The notes under the pieces: generated by a model
Seen by the model: the letters and a program-made list of their open reading frames with translations, nothing else
The model's database searches: none
What the model was told of the DNA's origin: nothing
Part shown: positions 34,180 to 41,347 of the stretch, in pieces
Position numbering within the stretch: position 1 is the first letter of the stretch
How the letters are laid out: every line of letters starts with the position of its first letter
Assembly (NCBI GenBank): GCA_021325095.1
Contig: JAJPHV010000041.1
Coordinates: 1-41,347, forward strand
Reading direction: 5' to 3'
Length of the DNA stretch: 41,347 bases
Origin: Chloroflexota bacterium
Lineage (GTDB): Bacteria; Chloroflexota; Anaerolineae; Aggregatilineales; UBA2796
Translations under genes and position numbers: made by a program

Positions 34180-34646
34180 GGCAGGCGTTTATGCGACATC
34201 CTTCCATCCTGGCCCTTGTGCTGATGCTGATCCTGACCGCCTGTGGCAGCGGAGGCAGTACAGCTGTCCCGACTGTTCCCCAGGCGACGCTGACGCCCTT
34301 TCCAACCTACAGCTTCACGCAGCCCACCGAAGCGCCTGTCGTCGTCACCGTTGCGGCGGCGACGCTCACCGCCAGCGGCACGCAGGTGCTCGACGCGGAA
34401 AAGGTGGCGCTCGGCAAGGGCCGTTACGAGGCACTGGATTGCGGAAGCTGTCACGGCGCGGACGCCAAAGGCACGGACAAGGGCAAGGCGCTCGTCCCCA
34501 ACAAACTGACGGAAGACCAGTTCATTGACTTCCTGCGGACAGGCGGTAAGCTGGGCAATGCGCACCTGTATTCCACGAATCGCCTGAGCGACGCGGGCGG
34601 CAAGAACCTGTACCTGTATATCCTGTCGTTGAGTGCGGGCAGTTGA
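34176..34646 (+). CDS. c-type cytochrome lipoprotein
   Basis: A 156-residue lipoprotein with a signal peptide ending in the lipobox LTAC (lipid cysteine Cys23) and a Thr/Pro/Ala-rich spacer (25-65). A small c-type cytochrome domain follows, with one haem-binding CGSCH at 89-93. No methionine is found after the lipobox, so the usual Met distal ligand is missing; His130 in GNAHLYS is a possible replacement. The protein is predicted to be membrane-anchored on the outer face of the cytoplasmic membrane. Its ATG overlaps the permease stop (ATGA), an unusual link between a peptide importer and a cytochrome. A start five codons later (34191) is possible. The electron partner is unknown. Confidence 0.85.
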   Translation: MRQAFMRHPSILALVLMLILTACGSGGSTAVPTVPQATLTPFPTYSFTQPTEAPVVVTVAAATLTASGTQVLDAEKVALGKGRYEALDCGSCHGADAKGTDKGKALVPNKLTEDQFIDFLRTGGKLGNAHLYSTNRLSDAGGKNLYLYILSLSAGS

Positions 34647-34682
34647 TCTTCGGCGCTTCTCTGAACTTGACCGGGGGAAACC

Positions 34683-35822
34683 ATTAACAACCATCATCTT
34701 AAAACCCAATTTCTGCTTGATCCGGACGTTGTTTTTTTGAATCATGGCTCATTCGGGGCCTGTCCCAGACCCGTTTTTGAGGTCTACCAGCGCTGGCAGC
34801 GCGAGCTGGAACGGCAACCTGTGGAGTTCCTGGGGCGGCGTGCTGACGAATTGCTCAACGCGGCGCGGGCCAGCCTGGGCCAGTACCTGAACGCGAAGCC
34901 GGACGATCTGATCTTTGTGCCGAACGCTACTTCCGGGATCAACACGGTGGCGCGTTCGCTGCCGCTCCAACCGGGCGACGAAATTCTCACGACGGATCAC
35001 GAATACGGCGCGATGGATCACACCTGGCAGTTTGTATGTCGCAAAAGAGGCGCGTGCTACGTGCGCCATCCCGTCCCGCTGCCCGTCACGTCCGCCGAGG
35101 CATTTGTTGAGTCGTTCTGGGCAGCCGTCACGCCCCGCACCCGTGTCATCTTCCTGAGCCATATCACCTCGCCTACCGCGCTGATCTTTCCTATCGCGGA
35201 GATCTGCCGCCGGGCACGGCAGGCAGGCTTGCTGACCGTGATCGACGGGGCACACGCCCCCGGCCAGGTTCCGATTGACCTGACGGCGCTTGGCGTAGAT
35301 TTCTATTCAGGCAACTGCCACAAGTGGCTGTGCGCGCCCAAAGGCTCGGCGTTCCTGTACGTGCGCGCCGAGCACCAGCCCATGATCGAACCGCTGGTCA
35401 TCAGTTGGGGCTGGCTGGACGATGCGCCTTTCGTCCAGCGCAACCAGTGGCAGGGCACGCGCGACATTGCCGCCTTCCTGAGCGTGCCAGACGCCATCGA
35501 ATTTCAGCGAGTGCACCAATGGGACGACGTTCGGCGCGAGTGCCATGCGCTTGCCAGCCAGGTGCGGCAGCGCGCCGCCGATCTGTTCCAGCTTACGCCG
35601 ATCTCGCCCGATTCACCGGAATGGTTCGGGCAGATGGTTTCCTTCCCCATCCCGGCCTGTGAACCGGAAGCACTCAAGCGCAGGCTGTACGACGAATACC
35701 GCGTCGAAGTGCCGATCACCAGCCACAACGGGCAGCACCTGATCCGTGCCTCGTTCCAGGGTTACAACACGCAGGACGACGCGGATCGGCTGATGGCGGC
35801 GCTGAAGGCGCTGTTACAGTAG
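34683..35822 (+). CDS. class V aminotransferase (cysteine desulfurase/isopenicillin-N epimerase-like)
   Basis: A PLP-dependent aminotransferase of the class V fold. NHGSFGACP at the N-terminus, a Gly-rich TSGINTVARS, the PLP-contacting DGAHAPGQVP block and the Schiff-base Lys in SGNCHKWLCAPKGS are typical of the epimerase-like branch; the cysteine-desulfurase branch has a different flexible Cys loop, which is not evident. Family members usually include about 15 residues before NHGSFG, and the open frame does extend upstream as HLKTQFLLDPDVVFL. Within it there is no ATG, GTG or TTG until 34737; the only plausible upstream start is an ATT at 34683 following GGGGGAAA. Total length is 379 residues from there, or 361 from the TTG. 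Substrate unknown. Confidence 0.82.
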   Translation: MNNHHLKTQFLLDPDVVFLNHGSFGACPRPVFEVYQRWQRELERQPVEFLGRRADELLNAARASLGQYLNAKPDDLIFVPNATSGINTVARSLPLQPGDEILTTDHEYGAMDHTWQFVCRKRGACYVRHPVPLPVTSAEAFVESFWAAVTPRTRVIFLSHITSPTALIFPIAEICRRARQAGLLTVIDGAHAPGQVPIDLTALGVDFYSGNCHKWLCAPKGSAFLYVRAEHQPMIEPLVISWGWLDDAPFVQRNQWQGTRDIAAFLSVPDAIEFQRVHQWDDVRRECHALASQVRQRAADLFQLTPISPDSPEWFGQMVSFPIPACEPEALKRRLYDEYRVEVPITSHNGQHLIRASFQGYNTQDDADRLMAALKALLQ

Positions 35823-35833
35823 GTGAATGCCGT

Positions 35834-35998
35834 TCACCACACATACGGGATGAGCCGGTATTTGACCTGCGCCATGTAAGCGTCGTAGCCCTGTAGCTCC
35901 TCACGCAGCGTGCGTTTCTCCATGACCTGCGCCATCAGTACGACCAGAACCAGCGCCAGGTAGAGCCACCCGGCAGGCCACGCCAGCGTGCCAGCCGC
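35834..35998 (-). pseudogene. remnant of an isoprenylcysteine/phospholipid methyltransferase-like gene with internal deletion
   Basis: On the minus strand, directly after the hydrolase stop codon and in the same frame, is an open stretch of 54 codons ending in a TGA at 35836-35834. It begins with GTLAWPAGWLYLALVLVV, which resembles the N-terminal membrane helix of this methyltransferase family. It then runs straight into EKRTLREELQGYDAYMAQ and VKYRLIPYVW, which match the C-terminal end. The middle catalytic part (roughly 100 or more residues) and the start codon are missing. This suggests a deletion-derived remnant, recognised by motif memory only. Confidence 0.6.
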
Positions 35999-36835
35999 TC
36001 AGGAGAGGAAGCCCGCCACCGCGTTATTGAACTCGTCAGGCCGTTCCAGCATCGGAACGTGCCCGCAATCTTCCATCACGTAGAGCTGCGAGCCTTTGAT
36101 CTGTTCGTGTGCCTGCCGAGCACAGGCCAGCGGAACGGCCTGATCCTGGGCGCCATGAACGATCAGCGTTGGAACCGTGATCTCGTGCAGACGCGGCATG
36201 TAACAGGTCTTGACGCCACGCCACCGAATTTCATCACGTTGGTACACGTTGAAAGCCCAGCCGGACCTGGGCCGCCGGGCATCGGCTAACGCTTTGTCGA
36301 TCAGAGACTCGGTAATGGCCTTCGGGTCGTGGATGATCGCGCGCAGGCTGGCCCTTATGGCAGCACGGCTGCGCATCATCAGGGTCACGTTGCTGATGAA
36401 CGGGATACGCACCAGGAAGTAGCTCAACCTGTGAAAGGGGGCCAGGGCTTGCAAGCCATAGCTATCCACCAGCACGAGCTTCTCCACCCGCGCCTGCGTT
36501 TGCAGTGTGAAGCCGAGCGCAATCGCGCCGCCCATCGAGTTGCCGACCAGGCTGGCGCGTTCGATGCTCAGTTTATCCATCAAGGCGGCAAGAAATTGAA
36601 CGTAGTAAGCCGTCGAGTAGGGTATGTCAGGATGATCGGAGTCGCCATAACCGGGCCAGTCCGGCGCCAGCACCCGGTGCGCATCGGACAGTGCCCGCAG
36701 GGTGCTTTCCCAGGAAAGCAGGGCTGCTCCTGCGCCTCCACCGTGCAGGAGCAGCACGACGGAACCGTGCTCGCCCGCGCTCCAATAATGTGTCCGGACG
36801 CCCTGCACCTGGACAGTCTGGCTGACCACATCCAT
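35999..36835 (-). CDS. alpha/beta hydrolase
   Basis: A 278-residue alpha/beta hydrolase with oxyanion HGGGAG (31-36), nucleophile GNSMGG (Ser100), acid Asp231 in GAQDQAVP and His259 in CGHVPMLERP. The His-Val-Pro-x-Leu-Glu-x-Pro pattern is common in C-C bond hydrolases and esterases of the MhpC/BphD type, but substrate cannot be assigned. It follows the FtsX-type permease gene after about 22 bases on the same strand, so it may belong to that operon. No signal peptide. Confidence 0.88.
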   Translation of the reverse strand: MDVVSQTVQVQGVRTHYWSAGEHGSVVLLLHGGGAGAALLSWESTLRALSDAHRVLAPDWPGYGDSDHPDIPYSTAYYVQFLAALMDKLSIERASLVGNSMGGAIALGFTLQTQARVEKLVLVDSYGLQALAPFHRLSYFLVRIPFISNVTLMMRSRAAIRASLRAIIHDPKAITESLIDKALADARRPRSGWAFNVYQRDEIRWRGVKTCYMPRLHEITVPTLIVHGAQDQAVPLACARQAHEQIKGSQLYVMEDCGHVPMLERPDEFNNAVAGFLS

Positions 36836-36857
36836 ACGCCCGCCTTACTCGTGTCCC

Positions 36858-39434
36858 TTACTCGTATTGCAGGGCGCGGATGATGTTCAGCCTGGCGGCA
36901 TTCTGCGCGGGGAGAACGCTCGAACCGAGTGCCAGCAGGACCGCCAGGATCAGCGCCGCGCCGACACCGAACAGTGGGAATTGGTACGGCATCTTCCAGC
37001 CGATGGAACTGAAGGCCGTGATGAATCCGTAGCTGGCTGCAACTCCGGCGATGACCCCTGTAGCAGCGCCGAACAACCCCAGGAGCAGCGCCTCCGCAAT
37101 GACCATCCGCCGCACCTGGGCACGGCTGCCACCCACCGCCCGCACAACACCGATCTCGCGGGTGCGCTCCATGACGTTGATAGTCAGTGTGTTGAGCAGG
37201 CCAAGCGTGGCTGGGATGAGGATCAATATTCCCAGGGCATAAAGTGCGTTCAGGCCGTTGGTGGACAGGTTGACGATCATAGCCCGGTACTCGCCCGTCA
37301 GCCGGGCCGAGAACTGCGGGTAGTCCTGCAAGACACGGTTGATCGCATCCAGTGCCGCCTTCCGATCTGCCCCCGGCTTGAGGTTGATCATCAACATCAC
37401 GTCCTCGGCTTTGTGGAAGTCGGCTTGCAGGTTGGCCTGCGAGATGATGAGCGTCACCAGCTTCATGCTCAACGGGTCATTGGCGATCCCGACCACGTGA
37501 TAGGTCTGTGGCCCTTCGACGGTCTGCACGGTGAGGTCGCTGCCTGTCCCGGCCTTGAGCGTGGTAGCAGCCAGCGAATTCAAGATCGCCGCCCGTCCAG
37601 CGCTAAGGGCCGGAAACACTTCTTCGGGTTTGCCCTGCACAAAATCAAACGACGACACCTGCGGGTAGACGTCCGGATCGATGCCGAGCACCTGGATCGT
37701 CTGGTTATTGGTTGAGCCAGTCGCGTAGCGCAGCCCGCCGACGGCCTTCACTTGGGGCAGTGCGCGGAGCCGGCTGGTAAGCTGTTCGTCCGCGCCGACG
37801 ACGCTCCCGTACAGGCCCATTGTCTGGGGCAGGACCAGCACGTCGCTGGTAAAGGTGCTGTTGGTCAGGTTCACGATGAACTGGTCAAAACTGTTGACCG
37901 CCGCTGCGATCAGGATGAACACCGCCAGACCGATCATGAGCGTGCTGGCCGTGATCGCAGCGCGCCCTGGCTGGCGCAGCAGGTTGCCGCGTGCCAGGTC
38001 GCCCTCGCTGGCAAACCATATGGAGATGAGCGGGCTGAACAGGCGCGCCATTGGCAGCACCAAGCCCGGCGCGGCCAGCACCATGCCCACCAGGAACAGC
38101 AGCGCCCCGGCTGCACTGGTCTGGCGGCTGCCCACCAGCAGCACCATTGCCACCAGCAGCAGCCCCACACCGACGGCCAGGCTCCAGCGTGCGGCGCGTC
38201 TGGTTTGCGCCGCTGTCACCGGGCGCAGCCCTTCCAGCGGGGAAACTCTTGCGGCTGCCCGCGCCGGGAAGTAGCCCGCAACCAGCGTCGCCAGCAGTCC
38301 GAGCACGAAGGCTCCGATCACCGCCGACAGGCTGAACTGAAGGTTGAATTGAAGACCCTGTACGACGATTTGCCAAAAATTGCGGAACACCGCCGCCAGC
38401 AGTGCCGCGAAGCTATAGCCGAGGATCAATCCGATCACTGTCCCCCCGATGCCCTGGATCAGGCTCTCGATCAAGATCATCAGGCTCAGTTGCCGCCGTT
38501 CCGCGCCAATGGCCCGCAACATCGCCAGGTCGTGCCGCCGCTCAATAATCACAGTACGGAAGGTGTTGAAGATCAGGAATGCGCCCATGAACAGCGCCAG
38601 CAGGCCGAACAGGTTGAAGATCGCAAACCCGATTTCCAGCGCCGCCAGCGCGTCGATCTGTGTGGTGTTTGTGTTGAGCCGGAAGTGGTCGCCAAGCGCT
38701 TTTTGCACGTCGGCGCTGACGGTTTCCCGATCCGCGCCGGGTTCGATGGCGATCTCGATGCTGTTGATCAGGCCGGGCTGGTTAAACGCAGCCTGGGCAT
38801 CGGCCAGGCTGACGATAATGCGTGGTGCGGCCATATTGCCCGGCTCGGCCAGCAGCCCCACAATTGTGTACAGTTTGAGGCCGCCCACCGTGATCAGCGG
38901 GAAAGTGCTGCCGACCTTGAACTGGGGCGCCAACTCGGCGATGGCTGCCGGAACAAGGGCTTTGCCGGTATCGCCGGGCTGGAGGAAACGCCCCTCGCTG
39001 ATGGCGAAGTGCCGCACCGCGTCGGCAGTGGCCGGATCTACCCCCACCAGTTCGATCTGGCTGGCGCTGCCCAGACTGCCGTTGCCCGCCAGCGGGATCG
39101 TGATCTGGCGGCGCAGAACGCCGGTGACGGCCTGCACACCCTTTACCGTGCGAATGGCCTGCATGGGCTGGTCGGGCGCAAATGATTCACCTGTTGCGCT
39201 GCTGACGGTCAGGTCAACGGCGCCGCTGGCCGAAGTCATGGTGCGCTTGAAGGCTTCCACCGCGCTCGGCAGTATCAGGTTGACGGCAAAGATCAGCGCA
39301 ACACCCAGCACAACTGCCAGTGTGGTCAGTGTGGTGCGCAGCCTGCGCCCATTCAAGTAGCGCAGCGCCATGACCGCCATCTGCGCCAGCATCGAGACCG
39401 ACGCTGCTCTTCGTTGTGAGATTGTGCCCGCCAT
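36858..39434 (-). CDS. FtsX/MacB-type ABC transporter permease
   Basis: An 858-residue membrane protein of the two-FtsX-domain permease class. An N-terminal transmembrane helix (about 30-50) precedes a large periplasmic MacB-like core domain. A first FtsX block of three helices lies near 290-410; a second helix group and core domain follow, and a second FtsX block ends at the C-terminus. Such proteins, with a MacB-type ATPase, act in mechanotransmission, lipoprotein handling or export of peptides and toxins rather than import. I set the start at 39434 because GGAGG lies 5 bases upstream; an earlier in-frame start overlaps the ATPase gene. The ATPase gene ends 16 bases upstream. Confidence 0.92.
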   Translation of the reverse strand: MAGTISQRRAASVSMLAQMAVMALRYLNGRRLRTTLTTLAVVLGVALIFAVNLILPSAVEAFKRTMTSASGAVDLTVSSATGESFAPDQPMQAIRTVKGVQAVTGVLRRQITIPLAGNGSLGSASQIELVGVDPATADAVRHFAISEGRFLQPGDTGKALVPAAIAELAPQFKVGSTFPLITVGGLKLYTIVGLLAEPGNMAAPRIIVSLADAQAAFNQPGLINSIEIAIEPGADRETVSADVQKALGDHFRLNTNTTQIDALAALEIGFAIFNLFGLLALFMGAFLIFNTFRTVIIERRHDLAMLRAIGAERRQLSLMILIESLIQGIGGTVIGLILGYSFAALLAAVFRNFWQIVVQGLQFNLQFSLSAVIGAFVLGLLATLVAGYFPARAAARVSPLEGLRPVTAAQTRRAARWSLAVGVGLLLVAMVLLVGSRQTSAAGALLFLVGMVLAAPGLVLPMARLFSPLISIWFASEGDLARGNLLRQPGRAAITASTLMIGLAVFILIAAAVNSFDQFIVNLTNSTFTSDVLVLPQTMGLYGSVVGADEQLTSRLRALPQVKAVGGLRYATGSTNNQTIQVLGIDPDVYPQVSSFDFVQGKPEEVFPALSAGRAAILNSLAATTLKAGTGSDLTVQTVEGPQTYHVVGIANDPLSMKLVTLIISQANLQADFHKAEDVMLMINLKPGADRKAALDAINRVLQDYPQFSARLTGEYRAMIVNLSTNGLNALYALGILILIPATLGLLNTLTINVMERTREIGVVRAVGGSRAQVRRMVIAEALLLGLFGAATGVIAGVAASYGFITAFSSIGWKMPYQFPLFGVGAALILAVLLALGSSVLPAQNAARLNIIRALQYE

Positions 39435-39450
39435 CGTCGCCTCCTGCGCG

Positions 39451-40191
39451 TCAGCGAATGGCGACCTTGCCAAGCTGCTCGCGTATATGATCGGCGTTGC
39501 CCTGGCCCTTCAGCCGGTTCTCGTCTACGATCTGCCCGTCTTTCAGGAAGATGATCCGGTCTGCGTAGGCCGCAATGCGCGGGTCGTGCGTCACCAGCAG
39601 GATGGTGCGGCCCCACTCGTCGGCGGCACGGCGCAGGAGTTTGACGACCTCCTCACCCGCCCGCGAGTCCAGGTTGCCAGTTGGTTCATCGCCCATGATG
39701 ACTGCCGGGTTCGTGACGAGCGCCCGCGCCAGTGCGGCACGCTGCTGCTCTCCACCGGACAACTCCGCGGGACGGTGCGCGCCGCGCTCCGAGAGGCCGA
39801 CCCGCGCCAGGGCTTCGTCGGCGCGGCGCAGGGCTTCGTCGCGTTTCACGCCATCCAGAATCAGAGGCATGGCGACGTTCTCGCGGGCGGTCAGCACCGG
39901 GATCAGGTTAAAGAACTGGAAGACAAAGCCCAACTGCGTGCGTCGAAGGCGCGACAGTGCTTCGTCGTTCAGGCTGTCCAGCCGGGCATCACGCAGCCAG
40001 ACCGTGCCGCTGGATGGCCGTTCCAGGCCGCCCAGCAGGTACAACAGGGTGCTCTTGCCGGAGCCGCTTGGCCCCATAATGGCGACGAACTCGCCCTCAT
40101 CGACGCTCAGGTTGACCCCGTTCAGGGCGTACACCGGCTGTGCGGTATCGCCGTAAATCCTGGTTAGCCCTTCTGTGCGAATGACCTGCAT
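39451..40191 (-). CDS. ABC transporter ATP-binding protein, MacB/LolD type
   Basis: A 246-residue ATPase with Walker A GPSGSGKS (40-47), signature LSGGEQQ (144-150), Walker B AVIMGDEP (163-170) and switch His202. The D-loop NLDSR fits the MacB/LolD group. It powers the adjacent FtsX-type permease. The start at 40191 is preceded by AAGGATAAGGG; an earlier in-frame ATG 14 codons upstream is possible. The PadR regulator gene lies about 100 bases upstream on the same strand. Confidence 0.95.
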   Translation of the reverse strand: MQVIRTEGLTRIYGDTAQPVYALNGVNLSVDEGEFVAIMGPSGSGKSTLLYLLGGLERPSSGTVWLRDARLDSLNDEALSRLRRTQLGFVFQFFNLIPVLTARENVAMPLILDGVKRDEALRRADEALARVGLSERGAHRPAELSGGEQQRAALARALVTNPAVIMGDEPTGNLDSRAGEEVVKLLRRAADEWGRTILLVTHDPRIAAYADRIIFLKDGQIVDENRLKGQGNADHIREQLGKVAIR

Positions 40192-40290
40192 ACCCTTATC
40201 CTTCCCTTGCCGTGTGACGTTCCCGGCCTGCACCGTCTTTGAACGGCCTGTGATGTCCCTCGATTACAGTTAAATTACAGCTAACTGCGT

Positions 40291-40899
40291 TCAATTCGCA
40301 GATTGATCCTCGGGTTGCGGTACTTTGCGGCGTGGACGGCCTCGCGCTTTCGGCTCCGGCTTCGGCGGCGTAAAGCGTTTCAGTTCGGGCAGCCGCGCCT
40401 CGCACATTTCTATCCACCGCAAATCGGCTTCCAGGTGCATGATCGCGCTGTCCAGCAGCAGCACCCAGGGCAGTTCGGTCTGCGCGTCGGCCTTGCGGTG
40501 CAGTTCGGTGACTTCGTGCAACTGCTGGTACAGTTCGCGGCGCTGCACCATCAACACCTGTTCAGGTGGAACCGGGCCACCTGTCAGACTGAGGACCAGT
40601 TTCACATAGAACGCGTCGCCCAGGCGGTAGTCCCGTACTTCGGGACTCAGATACCACGTTCGGAGTTCTTCCAACCCCTCGTCGGTCAACGCATAGACTT
40701 TGCGATCCGGGGCATCGTCCGTCGGAACCACCTCGTAATCGACCAGGTTAGCGTCTTTCAGTCGCGCCAGGGTGCTGGCGATCTGGCCCGGCTTGACATC
40801 CCACTCGGCGGAGACGGTGAGTGCCAGTTGCTTGCCGAGTTCGTAGCCATGCATGGGGCGCTGGTAAAGCAGGGCGAGCAGGGTATGTTTGACGGACAT
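40291..40899 (-). CDS. PadR family transcriptional regulator
   Basis: A 202-residue regulator with an N-terminal winged helix-turn-helix typical of PadR: LLALLYQRPMHGYELGKQL, then a recognition helix in KPGQIASTLARLKDANLV and a wing containing KVYALTDEGLEEL. The C-terminal part is helical and should mediate dimerisation. The last 30 residues are Lys/Arg/Pro-rich and may add DNA contacts. PadR proteins often control transporters in the same operon, and a MacB-type ABC transporter follows. A perfect palindrome lies 47 bases upstream of its start. Confidence 0.93.
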   Translation of the reverse strand: MSVKHTLLALLYQRPMHGYELGKQLALTVSAEWDVKPGQIASTLARLKDANLVDYEVVPTDDAPDRKVYALTDEGLEELRTWYLSPEVRDYRLGDAFYVKLVLSLTGGPVPPEQVLMVQRRELYQQLHEVTELHRKADAQTELPWVLLLDSAIMHLEADLRWIEMCEARLPELKRFTPPKPEPKARGRPRRKVPQPEDQSAN

Positions 40900-40945
40900 C
40901 GATCCCTATGTCGAAAACCTATACGCTGAGTGTCTAGTCACAAGA

Positions 40946-40972
40946 AAAACTATACACCCTACGTATAGTTTT
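40946..40972. promoter_or_regulatory. perfect palindromic operator upstream of PadR
   Basis: AAAACTATAC (40946-40955) and GTATAGTTTT (40963-40972) are perfect 10-base inverted arms around a 7-base spacer. A diverged half-site, AAAACCTATAC, lies at 40914-40924. PadR-type operators are palindromes of this size, so autoregulation is likely. It also lies upstream of the tRNA-Gly promoter but is 60 bases away from it. Confidence 0.65.
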
Positions 40973-41031
40973 GTCAACACGCAAGCGCTGATCGGGGCTT
41001 TCCGGAACTGCATCTCAGGCAAAAAGCAGCC

Positions 41032-41060
41032 TTGACGCTGGAAGCCCTTACCTCTATAAT
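41032..41060 (+). promoter_or_regulatory. strong sigma-70-type promoter of tRNA-Gly
   Basis: TTGACG (41032-41037) and a perfect TATAAT (41055-41060) are separated by 17 bases. The expected start is about 6-8 bases later, close to the tRNA 5' end at 41072. This is the clearest promoter in the window. Confidence 0.85.
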
Positions 41061-41071
41061 GAGCGAAAGGT

Positions 41072-41143
41072 GCGGGTATAGTTCAGTGGTAGAACGGTTG
41101 CTTCCCAAGCAACATGTCAGGGGTTCGAGTCCCCTTACCCGCT
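41072..41143 (+). tRNA. tRNA-Gly(CCC)
   Basis: A 72-base cloverleaf. The acceptor stem pairs GCGGGTA with TACCCGC, the D arm is GTTC/GAAC, the anticodon stem is GTTGC/GCAAC with loop TTCCCAA (anticodon CCC), the variable loop is 5 bases and the T arm AGGGG/CCCCT has the loop TTCGAGT. The discriminator base is T; the 3' CCA is not encoded. It reads the GGG glycine codon. Confidence 0.97.
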
Positions 41144-41347
41144 CCTGGTTCCCGCTGACATGTTGCCCGCAACACAATTCGCTCAGTGCACTCCTATCCT
41201 CTCCTGTCAATGCAATACTCAGCAGGCCACAATCATAGATAACTGGTGATTAGCCATAAGTGGCGAGGGTCTTGAGAAGTTCTGCCAAATGAGGCAAGGT
41301 TAGGGTGTGAAACAGAACCAAGCTCACAGGCAGAACCATGATAAGCA

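Noticed and set aside
37752..39185. A 477-codon plus-strand open frame rich in Gln, His and Arg
   Set aside because: It lies opposite the FtsX-type permease, which has clear membrane and domain structure, so this is a shadow frame.

Overview
The window looks like a chromosomal segment of a GC-rich, probably free-living member of the Chloroflexota (Anaerolineae-like). This assignment is an inference. It rests on the mixed gene content, a membrane-anchored Ser/Thr kinase carrying a Gln/Thr/Ala-rich stalk and terminal beta domains of a kind I associate with this phylum, and several copies of a C/G-rich double-hairpin intergenic repeat. No phage genes, intact insertion sequence, CRISPR array or rRNA is visible. 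There is one tRNA gene, tRNA-Gly(CCC), at 41072-41143.

Layout. (1) 1-2586: on the minus strand a TetR regulator, an alpha/beta hydrolase and a partial RNA 2',3'-cyclic phosphodiesterase; a DoxX-like membrane protein diverges on the plus strand. The shared intergenic region carries a promoter and clear inverted-repeat operators. (2) 2627-10827, minus strand: a complete molybdenum hydroxylase cluster of the CO-dehydrogenase type, in the order coxS, coxL, coxM, MoxR ATPase (coxD), VWA protein (coxE), xdhC and a MoeA/MogA-like protein. The large subunit has the form II active-site loop AYRGAGR, so CO oxidation is not assured. Two double-hairpin repeats sit inside this gene string. (3) 10828-14456: a stretch with no recognised gene, a MutS-like ATPase, a small helical hypothetical protein and a frameshifted secreted protein. 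(4) 14465-19654: malate synthase, then a plus-strand pair of acyl-CoA ligase and 2-hydroxyacyl-CoA-lyase/ILVBL-like ThDP enzyme. (5) 19793-23662: a 1289-residue kinase-FHA-beta-TM-stalk-beta(x3) protein, the most unusual protein here. (6) 23826-30195: a lipase-maturation-factor-like membrane protein coupled to a Cys-type formate dehydrogenase catalytic subunit, and diverging from them a NuoE-NuoF fusion plus a NuoG-N-terminal-like iron-sulfur protein. Together these would make an NAD-linked formate dehydrogenase. (7) 30312-35822: a peptide-type ABC importer (binding protein and two permeases, no ATPase), a translationally coupled cytochrome c lipoprotein, and a class V aminotransferase. (8) 35834-40899, minus strand: a PadR regulator with a perfect palindromic operator, a MacB-type ABC ATPase and FtsX-type permease, an alpha/beta hydrolase, and an internally deleted remnant of a phospholipid/isoprenylcysteine methyltransferase-like gene.

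Possible functional links. The acyl-CoA ligase and HACL2/ILVBL-like lyase would shorten 2-hydroxyacyl-CoA by one carbon and release formyl-CoA, whose hydrolysis gives formate. The formate dehydrogenase a few kilobases away could oxidise that formate to CO2 with NADH formation. The Cox-type hydroxylase and the formate dehydrogenase both need molybdopterin cofactor. These links are inferred from gene content and proximity, not shown by the sequence.
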